The notes under the pieces: generated by a model
Seen by the model: the letters and a program-made list of their open reading frames with translations, nothing else
Told to the model about the DNA's origin: nothing
Database searches by the model: none
Translations under genes and position numbers: made by a program
Assembly (NCBI RefSeq): GCF_032854445.1
Contig: NC_088300.1
Location: forward strand, 47,096,984 to 47,160,983
Direction: 5' to 3'
DNA: 64,000 nt
From: Liolophura sinensis
Lineage: Eukaryota; Mollusca; Polyplacophora; Chitonida; Chitonidae
Shown: positions 48,073-60,509 of the stretch, piece by piece
Numbering within the stretch: the first letter of the stretch is position 1
Layout: the number at the start of each line of letters is the position of its first letter

Positions 48073-49690
48073 TGAAGAATATATATTTACACTTCTCTCT
48101 AAACAACCTTGATAATTGATTTTGTTATATTCTTGCGTTGTGAAATTAAATATTAAGTACACCTCTTTTGGTGACCCTTTTGGCGACTCGATGGTGTCTA
48201 TATCCTATTGACTGACGTTCGTTCAGCGGGGATTCGGAAGCGTGGGAGATCGTACAAATATACTAATCATCCAATGTGAGCTGTATGATCAGTTATTTTG
48301 GTTTAAATCCAGTCATGAGACGCAATCGGTCACACAGGAGATTTTCTTTTCACAGGCCTATTTTTTACCCATTTTCCTGGCGGATCATTCTTATTTATGG
48401 TTAACATATCTTTATTTTCTACGGACAAGAAATTAAACCGCAGTTCATATTTTGTAGACGCACGAATAGGGCTTAAATAACTCAGATCTAACATGAAATT
48501 AAAATAGCTTATTACAACTGTTTTCACAGATTCATTCACTGGACTTATAGTAATTTCATCTCAGTTTACATGTGTGTGATGATAACATATACGCCGTTAT
48601 CACTTATCCCATTTCATCACTGTATACACGGTAGACATGGTACTGCTTTTGTGTTTTGGAGTGTACACATCGACGCTGCTGAAGGGACCGTTTGTCCTTT
48701 CATTATAATGATAGGATTATATTGACAGTCGATGATAGGAAAAAGGCCCTGGGTTATCTATCAGGGAAGACTATTACTTTTTAGGACACTTGATAAACTA
48801 CCGTGTTAATAATAGATGGGTAAGAGCTTAATAAGACCAGGACGTAATCCTATAACGGAGCTTAATTTCACCCCAATGTTAACAGGGTCAGTCACGATAA
48901 AGCTCTCTGGTAACACCTGACCAGAGCAAAGTTACAGCACAAGCAGTGACCTGTATCAAGTTGCTCCTCTCTTATATAATTCTGATTTATTGATATGTAA
49001 GCTACTTATACCACCACTTATACACTCAATATGTAGAGATTAAACCACCAAAAATATATGAATAAGTGCACCTCACTCCCCCTCCCCTCTCAGCCTATGA
49101 CGATTCGAACCATCGACCGATCACTCACGCCAAAGAGCCCACGGGCTTAAGTCAGATCTCTCTATCTATAACGGACGACCTCTGCCCGTTCGCTCTCTCC
49201 GAACTGTTGATGACAAAAGACAACAAACCACGGTCTGATGTTCTCCTGTCGGATTAACGGTGTACACACCAGTCTCTGCTCTGCCCTCTACATCACTCCG
49301 TCATGGTTTTCACCGCTAATTACATTCCAGGCTACCCTCTCTTTCTCTGGCGATTTCCCTCCAGCCTCTAAGCAATACTGGTCTTCCTGCAGCACAAAAG
49401 AAGAGATTTCTGCCCTTTTTTGTGACGAATCCCAGTTTTCATACATTGCCGAACTCTTTTTCTACTCGCTGTAGCTCGTTATTTGGAAAGACCCCGACTT
49501 AACTTGAGATTTCCATAAGTATCAGTCTGATTAGCAGAGCAAGGGCTTTTTTCCGAACTCCTGTTTCTGGGGTCAACTGTGGATGAATGACAGCTCACAT
49601 TAGATGATTCTGGTTATGTAAGGTTATAGGCTAACTCACGCTACTCTAAAACTCTGCTCGCGTATCTAACTCGAATGCACACACGCGCGC
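48073..49690. other. Intergenic, no gene recognised
   Basis: 48,660-48,970 is nonrepetitive and less AT-rich. At 49,080-49,150 the minus strand reads GGCTCTTTGGCGTGAGTGAT, then GGTTCGAATCGTC, resembling pol III A and B boxes without a closed tRNA fold. Confidence 0.45.
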
Positions 49691-49825
49691 GGTTTATTTA
49701 TTTATTTGGTTGGTGTTTTACACCGTACTCACTTATATTTCACTTATACGATGGCGGTCAGCATTATGGTGGGAATAAACTGGACAGAAGTTGGGAAACC
49801 CTCGACGATCCGCAGGTTCGCGCGG
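49691..49825 (-). mobile_element. SINE, 3' half
   Basis: TTTATTTATTTGGTTGGTGT tail, CACTTATACGATGGCGGTC, GGTGGGAATAAACTGGACAG and GACGATCCGCAGGTTCGCG. Confidence 0.85.
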
Positions 49826-52800
49826 TTTAGTGAAATGCAGTATGTATAAGCACATACAGCTGTATGTATGTGCACTATTAATACAAATTCACCATAGCCA
49901 TTTTTAATGGGTTTCCTTTTCTATCACTACTGCAGTATCGTTTTGTTCCTGTATACAACAAACACAAAGGAAACAAAATCCTAATGTTAAGCATTTCTAA
50001 AATGTCTTGAAGTGAAATACAAGATGCTTTTCTTTTTAAATTTAAAAATATGTGTTTTTGTACATGCTTGTAGAATACAATGAGAATAACTGTTAATTTG
50101 AAAAAGAAAATCAAGAGTGTATCTAAACATGGTAAAGTATGCAAATTCTGAAAAATTATAATAAACACGCACAAATATGCAACTTGTAAAGAAAACAGTT
50201 ATTATGATTAACATCAAGCAAGCGTTTGGATCTGTCGCGTGACAGCTACTGTGGGTAAGTCGTAAAATTCCTTCCCGCCTTTAATGAAGCGATCAAAGGT
50301 TATGGATTCTTTGTTCTTACTTGGAGCATGCAGGAGTTTCGGCATATATGTACTCGCACTAGTAAGTACTACTCAAGCACCTCACAGCCTTACAGCAGAA
50401 AACCATGTGTTTTGCCATTTGTTTATATCTAATGAAAGTTTCTCATTTGGCACAAAATTATAACATTTCATAAAATAGCATAATGTTCGAATAAAACTCG
50501 TATAAGCAATGCAATAATTTAATCTTTTTTTTGGTTTTGTTTGTAAGTATGACTGTTGTAGACTTCCATTGTGACTGTTACATTGTTATATATATAGCTC
50601 TTCTTCTGATGACATTCAGTACCGTGTTCCACAGTTAAGTCAGCAAAACTGGAGCATGTATATGTAGTACTTCCATGCACGGTTCATCATTACTTCACGG
50701 GTAGAGTCTCAGGATGCCTTTGGTCAATTCTCAGAATATACTATACTCTGAAATTATATCCTATTATACGACACATATTTACATTACGAATTAAGTAAGT
50801 TTATATCCATTAGTCCACTAAATCTGACAGAACTGAGGTGTTACGTTTCGTAAGTGGTCCTGATTTTAAAGTTTTATTGGGAATGCTCATGTCCATGATA
50901 TAAAGTGTATAGCTCAGATCCCTTGCCTTTAAATCCGCATCACTTTCTCGTAAAAAATGAATCAACGACGCTGTTGTGAATATTGTCATCTATATACATT
51001 CTCCTCGTTTAAACATGCTCGTAACGTGGATGTTGTCCTATAGGAGTGTTAACAGCCCACCCCCACTCTTTGTTTGACCACCCTCAGATGTGACCAAACT
51101 ATCCCGAGCTGACCGGAGGTCGTGTGTCCCGGACAGTCCGTATTAGTGGTGTTTGCTAACACATGGCTGGGATGGACAGGGTCAATATACCGAATCACCC
51201 ATGTGTTAGTTCCTCACTTGTAGGACAACCTACGCTCTCCGTCGGTATCCTCTGAAAATATACACATCATCTTCTTTTTTTTTTCACAAGCTGATCTTTA
51301 TTGACTTTTACATTTTACAGGACTCCTATCGCAGGGCATACAGGCCTTTGTACATATTCATGCACGACCTCGACATGTTTCTAACACAGACATGAAATCT
51401 GAGGTGAGATAAATCAACTTAACCAGAAATCGTTTTTCAACAATAAAGGTTAAAGTATTTCAAGTAACCATTGCTTCTTGTAAATGAAGTCTGATTTCAA
51501 GCGATGCACAAAGTGGTGCCCATTTATCAAGAAAATCTAAATTTCCATTATATTTTTCATACATATAATGCTTTTCAAGGTTACGATTATTTTTTCACTT
51601 CGTATAGAAATGATTTGAAAATCGTTTCTTTATCCTCAAAGCAACATTTGTATATGAACCATTTCCATAGTCATACATACAATAAATCTATAGGCACAGC
51701 GTACTGAAGAACCCGGTTAAAAGAAGGTTCGTAATAACAAAGAGTTTAAGACAAATAATCCAGGTTATACATGAATGAAATCCCAGGGCACGATTTCATG
51801 CTCCGCCTTTGCATAAAGTTTGAAATGCACACCATTCCCCCCTTAAGTTTTTAAGACTAACTTATCTTGAAAGCAATATACACCTGCTGTTGCTCACATC
51901 ATTCCGTACCAGTATATATTATCTTTAGAACTATAAAAATTGAAACTGAAATAATTTGGAATTGTTATTGCATATGTATCTTGTTTTTACAGAGAATAAG
52001 ATATCGCAAATTTTCTATCCTTTTTTTTCAACATTGCATCGTTCTTGTACATGGTAAATCAGTTAAGACTGTTTCAATAACATGTCTGTTTAAACATATA
52101 TACTCGATTTCTCTGTGCATTACCAAACATTACCAAGTATTATCAAACCTTTAACACCAGGTATTTACCTTGAATATTTAATATGTTTTTTGTAATTTTT
52201 TCCAGCTGTAACAATAAAAAATAATAATAATTCAGCTGTCATCATAACAGAATTGCATAAATGTGTTTTCGTGATATACAGGATTTCATAAATAAACAAA
52301 TGATATGAAAGCGTCGTATTAGCCTGTAGTCATTGATAATTCATACAGGCGCTGAACTGAATAATTTACAGTCAAATACAGATAATTTATTTTGCAATTC
52401 ATCTAGGTCATAAGCTTCCTTGAATGCATTCAGAGCAAATAGTAAATAGTTTTATTTATTTATTTTTTTTTTTTTTGCTTTCCTTATTATTCTTTCTTTA
52501 TGCTTTATTCTTTCTGTTTTCTTCTTTCTTGGGTGAGGGGATGGGGAGATTGGTGTTGTGTATCTCTGACTTATGTATGGCATTCACCTGAATGCGTTTT
52601 GTTTCAGTGGCGCTATACTGTGCGCTGCGGATCATTTATATTGTATGATTGTTTTGCAGCAAGCCTTTCTTGAGATACGGGTTTACCGTGGGCTAATATA
52701 AGCACCACGCCTATACACTATATGACTACAGCACTCAGCTGGCTACAAGCTCCTTGTTGCCTTTGTTTGCGGTCATCTAAAAGCTTGAAGCTGTGTGTTT

Positions 52801-52910
52801 GTCCGTGCATTTTACATCTCGCGCGTGGAGGGAACGCAAATCTATCACACGGTATAACAGCTTCTCGCTGATTCTCGTGCTGTTCATTTGAAAAGCTATT
52901 TCCCCGGCAT
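49826..52910. other. Intergenic, no gene recognised
   Basis: Mostly AT-rich. 51,040-51,240 is an exception, with higher GC and an 11-bp inverted repeat CTAACACATGG (51156-51166 and 51199-51209). A poly-T run lies near 52,464. Confidence 0.45.
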
Positions 52911-53126
52911 CTATTCACTGAGAAACGAACGAGTAAAGAACGGAGTGAAAACCTCACTCTGTCGCGTATGAAAGCGAAAATTTTCCTGTGAAGATTTTAA
53001 AATGGTTTTTGAGTCTGAACGTCTATTCTCTGTCGGACGTTGCGTGTTGCTGGTGGACGTGCTGGAGCTATTGTCATCCAGTCCACTTGTCGAGGCTTTA
53101 ATATTTGATGTTTCAGCTACATCCAT
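52911..53126 (-). CDS. Candidate lone first exon, polar Ser/Thr-rich ORF
   Basis: 71-codon minus-strand ORF with a good start context (ATAATGG). It begins MDVAETSNIKASTSGLDDN and continues with a Ser/Thr/Asn-rich polar stretch, then KSSQENFRFHTRQ. The composition resembles the disordered N-terminus of a regulatory protein. A donor-like CAGA|GTGAGG lies at 52,953, inside the ORF, so it could be a first exon of about 57 codons. No domain is present and no partner exon was found, so chance is a serious alternative. The upstream 470 bp is GC-richer, as expected of a leader or promoter. Confidence 0.2.
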   Translation of the reverse strand: MDVAETSNIKASTSGLDDNSSSTSTSNTQRPTENRRSDSKTILKSSQENFRFHTRQSEVFTPFFTRSFLSE

Positions 53127-54600
53127 TATTTCGCTAACTATTTAGCGTGTATTGAAGGACCTGTGTGGTGAAATGGGGATAAGCCCTTCTTTTGTTCGGA
53201 ATAAAAAAACGGGGCTGCATGTTAATATCTCACGCATTCTGCAGACGACCTGGACTTACGTGTTGTGTGAACTCCATATAGAGAAGTAGACGAAACCACA
53301 ACGACGTGTAGCCAGGGATTTAACCCGGCCTTCTGGAGATAGAATGAGGTTTAGGTGAACACCATGGACCTGAAAGACATATCTCCAACCAACAGTAACC
53401 TCTGATGGCTTCGAAGGGAACTAAGTCCGTGGGCGGAAGAATACTTCGCACGCGCCAGACACACTTTTTGTCGCGTGCCAATTTAGATTTTTGTCGGGAG
53501 CTTTTATCTTCCCAGAAAGGTAAAAAAGGTAGAGCACGTGCAGCAAGCCACCTGCCCACGGCTGATTAGAAATTCGGTCAAGTCGTACAGGTAACAAAAA
53601 ATGAATATAAAGGTAAACTAGGTGCGAGGCAATCCGCATAAATTGATAATGGAAACGTCGCAGTGACTTTTGGCAAATAGCATATGCTGTTTGACAAAGA
53701 CTGTCGGGCTAGAGCCAGCGGCTGCCAAAACTGCCCCTTGTCCATTTGATAATAGCAAATAAACAATGTATTTAAAACTCTCTGTTTGAAGTGGTCAGTC
53801 AGGAGAAAGAACACTGTGACCCTTCGCTGAATCCGAGATTTGAGTTTTAATGCACGACGGTTTTGTGAATTTTAGAGGGTAGTTACAAAGGGCCATATAC
53901 AATTGCACGCCCAATAGCGAGGAGAGATGGCAAGCTGATACGTTCAAATGCCAACTTAAAAACCCCAGGTTAAAAGGAATCAACATTTGTTCAAAACTTT
54001 TGCGAACCTTTTCATGAAGCAACTAAATTTGTAAGCATGGATTATTTGAATCCTTGTCCAAACTTAGCTAACTAAAGATATATACATGTCATTACAAATT
54101 TATTAGATCTGTAATCTACAGACGATGTTTGATTTAAATTTAGTGAGTATAAATGCCTTTGCCAAAAAAAATCTTCAAAAAAAGGAAAGTAAAATTCCTT
54201 TCTTAAGAATTTTTAGAAGAAACTAACGAAAAAATTCACCCAAATAATAAAATCTATTCGAATAACTGCATGGATGTGGCTAAAGAAATAATCATAAATT
54301 TATTTATTCTGCGTGTTTCTTAAATCACAACAAATGTTATTGTGAACATGTTATTTATAATGGTGATAATTCATCATATAGATCAAGCATTTTAACTAAA
54401 ACTGGCCGGCTATTTCACCTTGCTTTCGTCACCAAGTTAATGTTGGAGTCTCGCATCTGCTGTGTGCTTTCCTCGTTAGTGTGTCACCCTTTGTGTCACG
54501 TTCGCTGATTGGTTGAGTAAACATCGCACTAGGTACGCACCTCACTCGACACAGATGACTTCGGCAAAGCTATAGTTTAGACACATTTCGCAAGTATTAC
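53127..54600. other. Intergenic, no gene recognised
   Basis: 53,130-53,620 is GC-richer, perhaps a promoter for a minus-strand transcript. The remainder is AT-rich. Confidence 0.4.
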
Positions 54601-54700
54601 AGACAGCCACTTTGTGTGTGATTGCGCCCAAGTCGTTGTGCGGGTTGTTTACTGTACAAGTATGGCGGCCATCTCATGGTCAGATGACAACACCGGATTT
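54601..54700 (+). promoter_or_regulatory. YY1-like ATGGCGGCCAT site in GC-richer island
   Basis: AAGTATGGCGGCCATCTC at 54,658-54,675 contains a YY1-type AnATGGCGGC core that doubles as an ATG with a favourable context. Upstream are ATTGGTTGAGTAAACA (an inverted CCAAT plus a forkhead-like core) near 54,510. Whether it is a start site or only a motif is not resolved. Confidence 0.3.
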
Positions 54701-55063
54701 CGTGGGAGTTGCTATAGGAGAAATATTAAAAGCAATCGACTTCGTCACGGCCTTGAAGTGTCCAGAAATGGCTTGCTAGGTGAAATCAGAATGTGTGCTT
54801 TTTTGGGGGGGGGGAGGGGGCAAACTATTTTGGACACCACCTTCCCGATAGTTTCCCGACTGCAATTAAGCTAGCGTCTGAGCCACCCAGACAAATTTTC
54901 TTAAATTTAACACGCGTGATTAATGCACAAGGTCAACATGTTTCAGAGCTGGTGCTGGATCAGAAAAATGCTTTAATTTTAAGATATATTTATGATGAAC
55001 AAATGCGTGTTTTAAATCCCACCCGCCATCCGAGCGTTTGCGATCTCCTACGAGAATTCCTGA

Positions 55064-55162
55064 AGGGAACAGGTGTGAGCTGTATGTAGGGAAAACCGCA
55101 AGACAGGCGATCGGTAAATTCAACAAATACTGCCTACCATTTTTTACAAATCACATCATGCG
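55064..55162 (+). repeat. Unidentified repeat family, copy 1
   Basis: Aligns with 58,578-58,677: both run AGGGAA..GGTGTGA, then GCGAT or GTTAT + CGGTAAATTCA, then TGCCTACCATTTT, then ACAA.TCACAT. Agreement is clear but diverged, so this is an old duplicated or mobile sequence. Confidence 0.6.
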
Positions 55163-56047
55163 ACAAAAAACTTCGTTCTCAAATCTCCGCCATTGTACAT
55201 TTGTCATCTAAGAACGGGACGTAGGTAGACCAATGTACCTTGTACTATATGCACTGTCCCTTTTGATTATCAGGTAACAACTTAGAATATTGTCTTATCT
55301 AAGATATTCTTGGTGGAACTAAACGATTTAGCTGCACATTTGAATAACCTAGATGTGATTTTAAAAACTATTTATTACTATAAACTGCATCACGTGGCAT
55401 TGGTTACGGGCTGCATGATAATTAAAGTGCGAAATGTAAACATTCAAAGTTCAAGTAAATTGCAAAAGTAATATTTCCTTATGGTTTGGTATATTTTTAT
55501 TAATGAAAAAGTCACATTATACTGAGAATAAACGTTAAGTTTCAACATGTATTTTGCCGGCGTTAACAATGTATCAGGTGTCGCACGCGCTGTCTATTGT
55601 CCGTAATACAGCTCGGGTTATATTCTTTTACTTCAAAGGCCTGCAGTACACATTTAATCATTATACTATTTTTGACTCGGAAATAAATAACCGATTCCCT
55701 AAATGGTACATTTCATATGCACGTTTTCTTGCGGTTAACTGAATTCTGTTTGAATTGAATCCTTTGTGTGGTGCACGAACACAGTGCAATGCAGCTTGTA
55801 AATGAACGTATGGAAATTCTACAGCATCACAAACATATTCACGATATCGTAATGGAATCTAGTTTGACCTAACGTAGAGCTAACGGCCGTATATAAGCAT
55901 CACTGTTACTATATACTGTAATATTTTGAAATTAGTGAACTACTGTGATACTTTTGCTTAGAATATATTATATTGGGAAGTTTTGATTTCTTGTTCGTTT
56001 CATTGACACTGATTCATGACAGTCATGATTTATGCTTATTTTCCCTC
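55163..56047. other. Intergenic, no gene recognised
   Basis: AT-rich, with short motif-free open frames. Confidence 0.5.
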
Positions 56048-56190
56048 TCGTGATACATGTCCTTAAACCAAGATTACGATACTTATTTTGGCACTCGTGA
56101 TACGTGTCTTTAAGCCAAGATTACGATACTTATTTTGGCACTCATGATACGTGTCTTCAAACCATGATTTTTTATGATACGTGTCTTCTT
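56048..56190. repeat. 47-bp tandem repeat, about three copies
   Basis: Unit CTCGTGATACATGTCCTTAA plus ACCAAGATTACGATACTTAT plus TTTGGCA. The first two copies are nearly identical and the third is truncated and diverged. Confidence 0.9.
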
Positions 56191-58308
56191 TATTGGATAT
56201 TTTATGTATATATTATCTACTAGTAACGGGAATTAGAGGTAACGGTTGTGGTGGAAACTGATCCGCAGTCCTTGGAGATGGACAGATATTGGACTATAGG
56301 GCGGACACCTGGTACATGAACGTGAGAACTGCCGGCTTAGACCCATAGACTACTCAGGTATACACGACAATCTCGGCCCGTGTCCCAGGGGCTATGGAAG
56401 TCCACTGCCGAGAGAGATTAACCCGAGGGCTTCCCGCCTGTCTTTTCACACTGACAGCTCACTTCAGACCCGCAGTTGCCGCCATATTTACCCATCATCG
56501 ATCAGCAGTGAACTGTCGCTTGGCCCGCGCGTGTTTACCTAGTAACATCCTCCGCAAAGCTATACATGCGCACAGACAATTTGGACAGGCTGTTAGCGCT
56601 GGGCCGATAATTCCTCTAGTGCTGTTGTCTCATGGTCGTGAAGGACCCGCGGTCCCAGCTATGACGGTGTCCCCCGGCGTGACTGATACAAAAGTAAACC
56701 TCTGGATTGTCTTGCTGTAGCAAAACTCCAATGATAGTTTATATATACATGTACACACAATGCCTTGCGAGCCTACCATCATGAGCATGAAACATGCTGT
56801 CTCTAAACAGAAACCACTTGATTGAGATAAATTATTTAACATACAAGTCATGTAGATCTATACCTGTCTGCCCCTAACAATAGAAATAGTATAAGGTGAC
56901 CGAGCGCAGAAGAACGCAAGACAGAGTTTGGTCAGGTGATAAGAAACACTTTTAGCCTAACCACTAAAGCTTTACTGAGAAAGTTTTGGTCACAAGTTGT
57001 TAACCACTGATGAACTCTGATAATTTCAATCCTATATATTCTGAGAAACTACTAATATACAAGTACTTCTTCCAGGAAATTATTTATTTATGCATTTATT
57101 TAACAGGAAATATTTATTTATTTCACTGGTTTTTCGCTTTATTTCACTACGCCGTACTGAAAAATTCCAGGAAATAAGAAAATTCTTTGCATTTAGATAA
57201 ATGTTTTTAATTATAACATTTTTTTCATTTTTGTCGGAGAAGAATTCACAAAATATGCCATGCATGTTCATTCTTTTTCTCGGTAAACACCAAGGGATAT
57301 TATTCCACTTGGATATTGATGTCATTTGGTCAGTTGGCTTCCATCAAGATTATAACAGTACTAAAAGAAACACCTCTGCACCTTTACCCCGGAACCTCGT
57401 GGAAGTTCAATTAATAAGTGAAATCAATCAAGCAGATCATGTCAATCAATCGTTCGATAAATCAGTTTACCTGGTAGCTATCATCGAGCAGCAGGTGAGG
57501 GGTTGACACTTGATGACAGACATTAAGTTATCAAGTAATCTATCAACCGTGATAATGCGCATCTCTCATTGGCCAGCTGCTTGGCGACACGTGAGTTACT
57601 AGGTGCAGTCTGCAGAACAGGAAACACGTCTTCTGCGCAGGTTGACGCTCAGCGAGGGTCAGACGCATGTCACACAGTGCGTGTGTACAGGCTGTCGTCC
57701 TCTGGCACAAGCCGCGCAGTCATTAATCCAAAATTAATTAAATTAATGAAGTTTAACTCACATGATTACAAAATACACAGACTGACTGTATATGGAAATT
57801 CAAATCTGCGAGAGACGCGAACGTTTAGCAGGAAGGCTTTCTGCTGCATCCAAACACCAGACATTTCAGACAAAAGATTCTTAATATTTCTATAGGCACG
57901 GCATTCTGGTTTGCAAAAGATTACTAATATCCAGTGAGATGTACTGGTTTCACATACGCGAATTATCCTCGATTATTAAAGGCTAACTCCACAATAACCC
58001 TTTGAACTGAATCTTTACATCTTTGACGCGCGTAATGGTTTAGCCCATCCGGAACTAAACCATGCTGTAAAATCATGCCCCTATTATATAAGCTCGTGTT
58101 TTGCATGTGATTTAAGTGTTCTAAAAGAACTATGTGTTTATCGCTGGTTACCGGGGTCGACGAAAAGCAAAGAGCTGACGAACAATGAATTTTTATCGCA
58201 TTTGGAGATCTTCTCCTTTGGCTAATATGCACATGATGCAATAAAGTTAAACGGCAATAAGCTTTGTGACACAAACTCCCACAAGTGCGCAAGATTTTAC
58301 TTGTTACT
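56191..58308. other. Intergenic with GC-richer islands
   Basis: 56,240-56,720 and 57,550-57,720 are GC-richer and nonrepetitive. 57,080-57,170 carries SINE-tail-like debris (TTTATTTCACTGG, CTACGCCGTACTG). ORFs of 100-128 codons here lack motifs. Confidence 0.4.
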
Positions 58309-58372
58309 TTACGGTAATAAACTTGTGGGAAGGGAAGTAAAGAACACATGGGCTTAGAACAACGCCTCGTCC
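58309..58372 (+). repeat. Second unidentified repeat family, copy 1
   Basis: Aligns with 60,021-60,084: both begin TTACGGTAATAA and end TAGAACA..GCCTC.TC, with a similar-length diverged middle. Confidence 0.55.
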
Positions 58373-58577
58373 AATCTTCCTTGATTCACGTTTTCAATGC
58401 GTACTCTTTTATCGTTGAAGGTAAAAAAATCCCCTACTGTTCCATGAGACCTGAAATGTCAGGCGAGTATTTTTGATTACGATTACTATAATTTGCCATG
58501 GGCATCTGAAAAACGTTTTACAAAAAATTAATTAGTGTAGAGAACAATGGAGAATACTGAGGTGCTGAACATTTGTG

Positions 58578-58677
58578 AGGGAAAACGGTGTGATTTGTGT
58601 GCCCAAAACATGGCGAGATGGGTTATCGGTAAATTCAGGTAAAGAGAAGTTGCCTACCATTTTGACAAGTCACATAA
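58578..58677 (+). repeat. Unidentified repeat family, copy 2
   Basis: Partner of 55,064-55,162. Shares CGGTAAATTCA and TGCCTACCATTTT with the same order and spacing. Confidence 0.6.
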
Positions 58678-58960
58678 TACATAAGGACCGTTTTTACCTT
58701 TAGCGACTAAAGAGGCCGAGCTGGAAATACTGCTACTAGTATATTATTGGAGTCTACAAAGTTTTTCATTTTGACTCCAATCATATAACTACTTACTCAC
58801 TAACTAACTAAAAATAAAAATAGAAATAGAAAGACAGAAAACTATTTCTCAAGTTTCTTTGCAGTGTATTCCAAACGTGTTATTTCCATCTTCCTGATTT
58901 ACGTATTATAGGATCAATAATTCTCCAAATAATCCTAAATTATTACTCAATTCAGAATCC

Positions 58961-58961
<1 letters not shown>

Positions 58962-59053
<92 letters not shown>
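58962..59053. repeat. (AT)n microsatellite
   Basis: About 46 uninterrupted AT dinucleotides. Confidence 0.95.
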
Positions 59054-59057
<4 letters not shown>

Positions 59058-59438
59058 AAAATGACATCGAGTAATCCAAACTGAAACGTTAGATTTTAGC
59101 AGTTTAGGAATCAGCCACACCAATTTCGTCCAAATTTTATTTCTATTCGTCTATACACCTGTCAATTAGAACATTATAATAGAAGGAAATCCCGAAGCCA
59201 AGTTTCACAGGACGGCTCCACCATGGTCATGCCATCGTGAAATTGAGCCGAGCCCACACCCTTTTTCCACGTCTCATTTTTTCAAACTAAGCTAATGCCT
59301 GCAAGCTAATCTGTATGCTTAATTCGCCCTGAAGGACAGGTATTATTGAGAAAACATACACAATGTTACACAAAACCTAGGCTCATTCATCTCGGACGTT
59401 TTTCTTTCTTGAGGTAATTTTTCGACAAGGTATTGACA
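59054..59438. other. Intergenic, no gene recognised
   Basis: No repeat or coding signal beyond the flanking microsatellite. Confidence 0.5.
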
Positions 59439-59726
59439 ATGGCGACCGAAGATAAAGGCTTATCATGGGTCATTAGCCATTTTCTGGCGAAAAAAAAAAA
59501 CGACACCTCTTTGAAATTAATTGAAAACAAGTATCGACTTATGGTAGAGGGTGCATTATTTGAAGGGGAGGTCGGACACAAGTTCGGATGTTGTGGTCTG
59601 ATCAGAGGTAATGTCGTCTGCTCGCTTCAATTTGATCGCCCAGTCCTCGGCAGAAGTATCGAGCCCGCTACTGTCGTCTGCTCCTTGATTTCCATCGAGC
59701 GGCCGAGAGGCCCAGGTCAAGTATAG
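59439..59726 (+). CDS. Candidate short ORF or first exon
   Basis: Opens at an ATG with a strong context (GACAATGG), reading MATEDKGLSWVISHFLAKKK, and runs to a TAG near 59,726. A donor-like AGAG|GTAATG at 59,607 would shorten it to about 56 codons. No domain is recognised and no downstream exon was identified. Part of the tail repeats GTCGTCTGCTC. It lies in a GC-richer, nonrepetitive island (59,420-60,060) that could equally be a non-coding regulatory element. Confidence 0.2.
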   Translation: MATEDKGLSWVISHFLAKKKNDTSLKLIENKYRLMVEGALFEGEVGHKFGCCGLIRGNVVCSLQFDRPVLGRSIEPATVVCSLISIERPRGPGQV

Positions 59727-60020
59727 GTAGAGTTAGCCCGTGCGGCGGGTTTTGTTTTAGACGGTGAGGCTGAGCTGTCAGGCAGGCATGGGACAAGTCG
59801 AATTAGTGACTTAAAAATGACATTAATGGTAGGTCTGGAGTTTCAAGATGAATGGTTATGTCATTTGGCGTTCATGAAGCCCGGTTCACAAGCGGTGATT
59901 TGCGACTCATTATAATTGCTTGACAGGAAGCCGGGAGAGTTCGAGTCGCTGATCCTCGATTGTTTCAAGCCAACAATTGAAAACTCCGCGGTCCAATTAG
60001 CATTCGCTCCCCTCCCCACG

Positions 60021-60084
60021 TTACGGTAATAAGCCTGGGATCTGGAACCTGAAGGAGGCACGGGACTAGAACAGTGCCTCTTCT
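60021..60084 (+). repeat. Second unidentified repeat family, copy 2
   Basis: Partner of 58,309-58,372. Shares TTACGGTAATAA at the left and a TAGAACA plus CCTC block at the right. Confidence 0.55.
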
Positions 60085-60509
60085 CATTCTACTCTGTTCG
60101 CATTACACCATTGTATAATGAACTCCGTCTTCCGAAAATTTGCCACCATTATGATTGGAAAACGAAATACCACTTATGTTCACTCGCTAATCCTATTAAT
60201 AAAGGAAAATAAGACTTCAGCAGTCATTGCAATGATATTCTGAAGTACAAATTCCGTCTTCCTGCTGTACATGTATATACGGACTGACAGTTCCGTGTGT
60301 GTTATTAATGACTTAAAGCCTTCAACCATGGTACTTCAAATTTAGCGTGATCGAAATGTACCACTTTAAATGTCCATATCATATATATATATATGTAGAC
60401 CACTTATAAATAAAGTGACATTTGCACAATTAGTCTGTCATTAACGTCAAGTCACTGAAAATCTGTGGTCAAAATGAATCGAAAGCTGAAACAAAGCGTA
60501 TTTTACTCG

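Noticed and set aside
57963-58349. 128-codon minus-strand ORF
   Set aside because: No recognisable domain, and it overlaps an unidentified repeat at one end. The cysteine- and histidine-rich look has no zinc-finger spacing.
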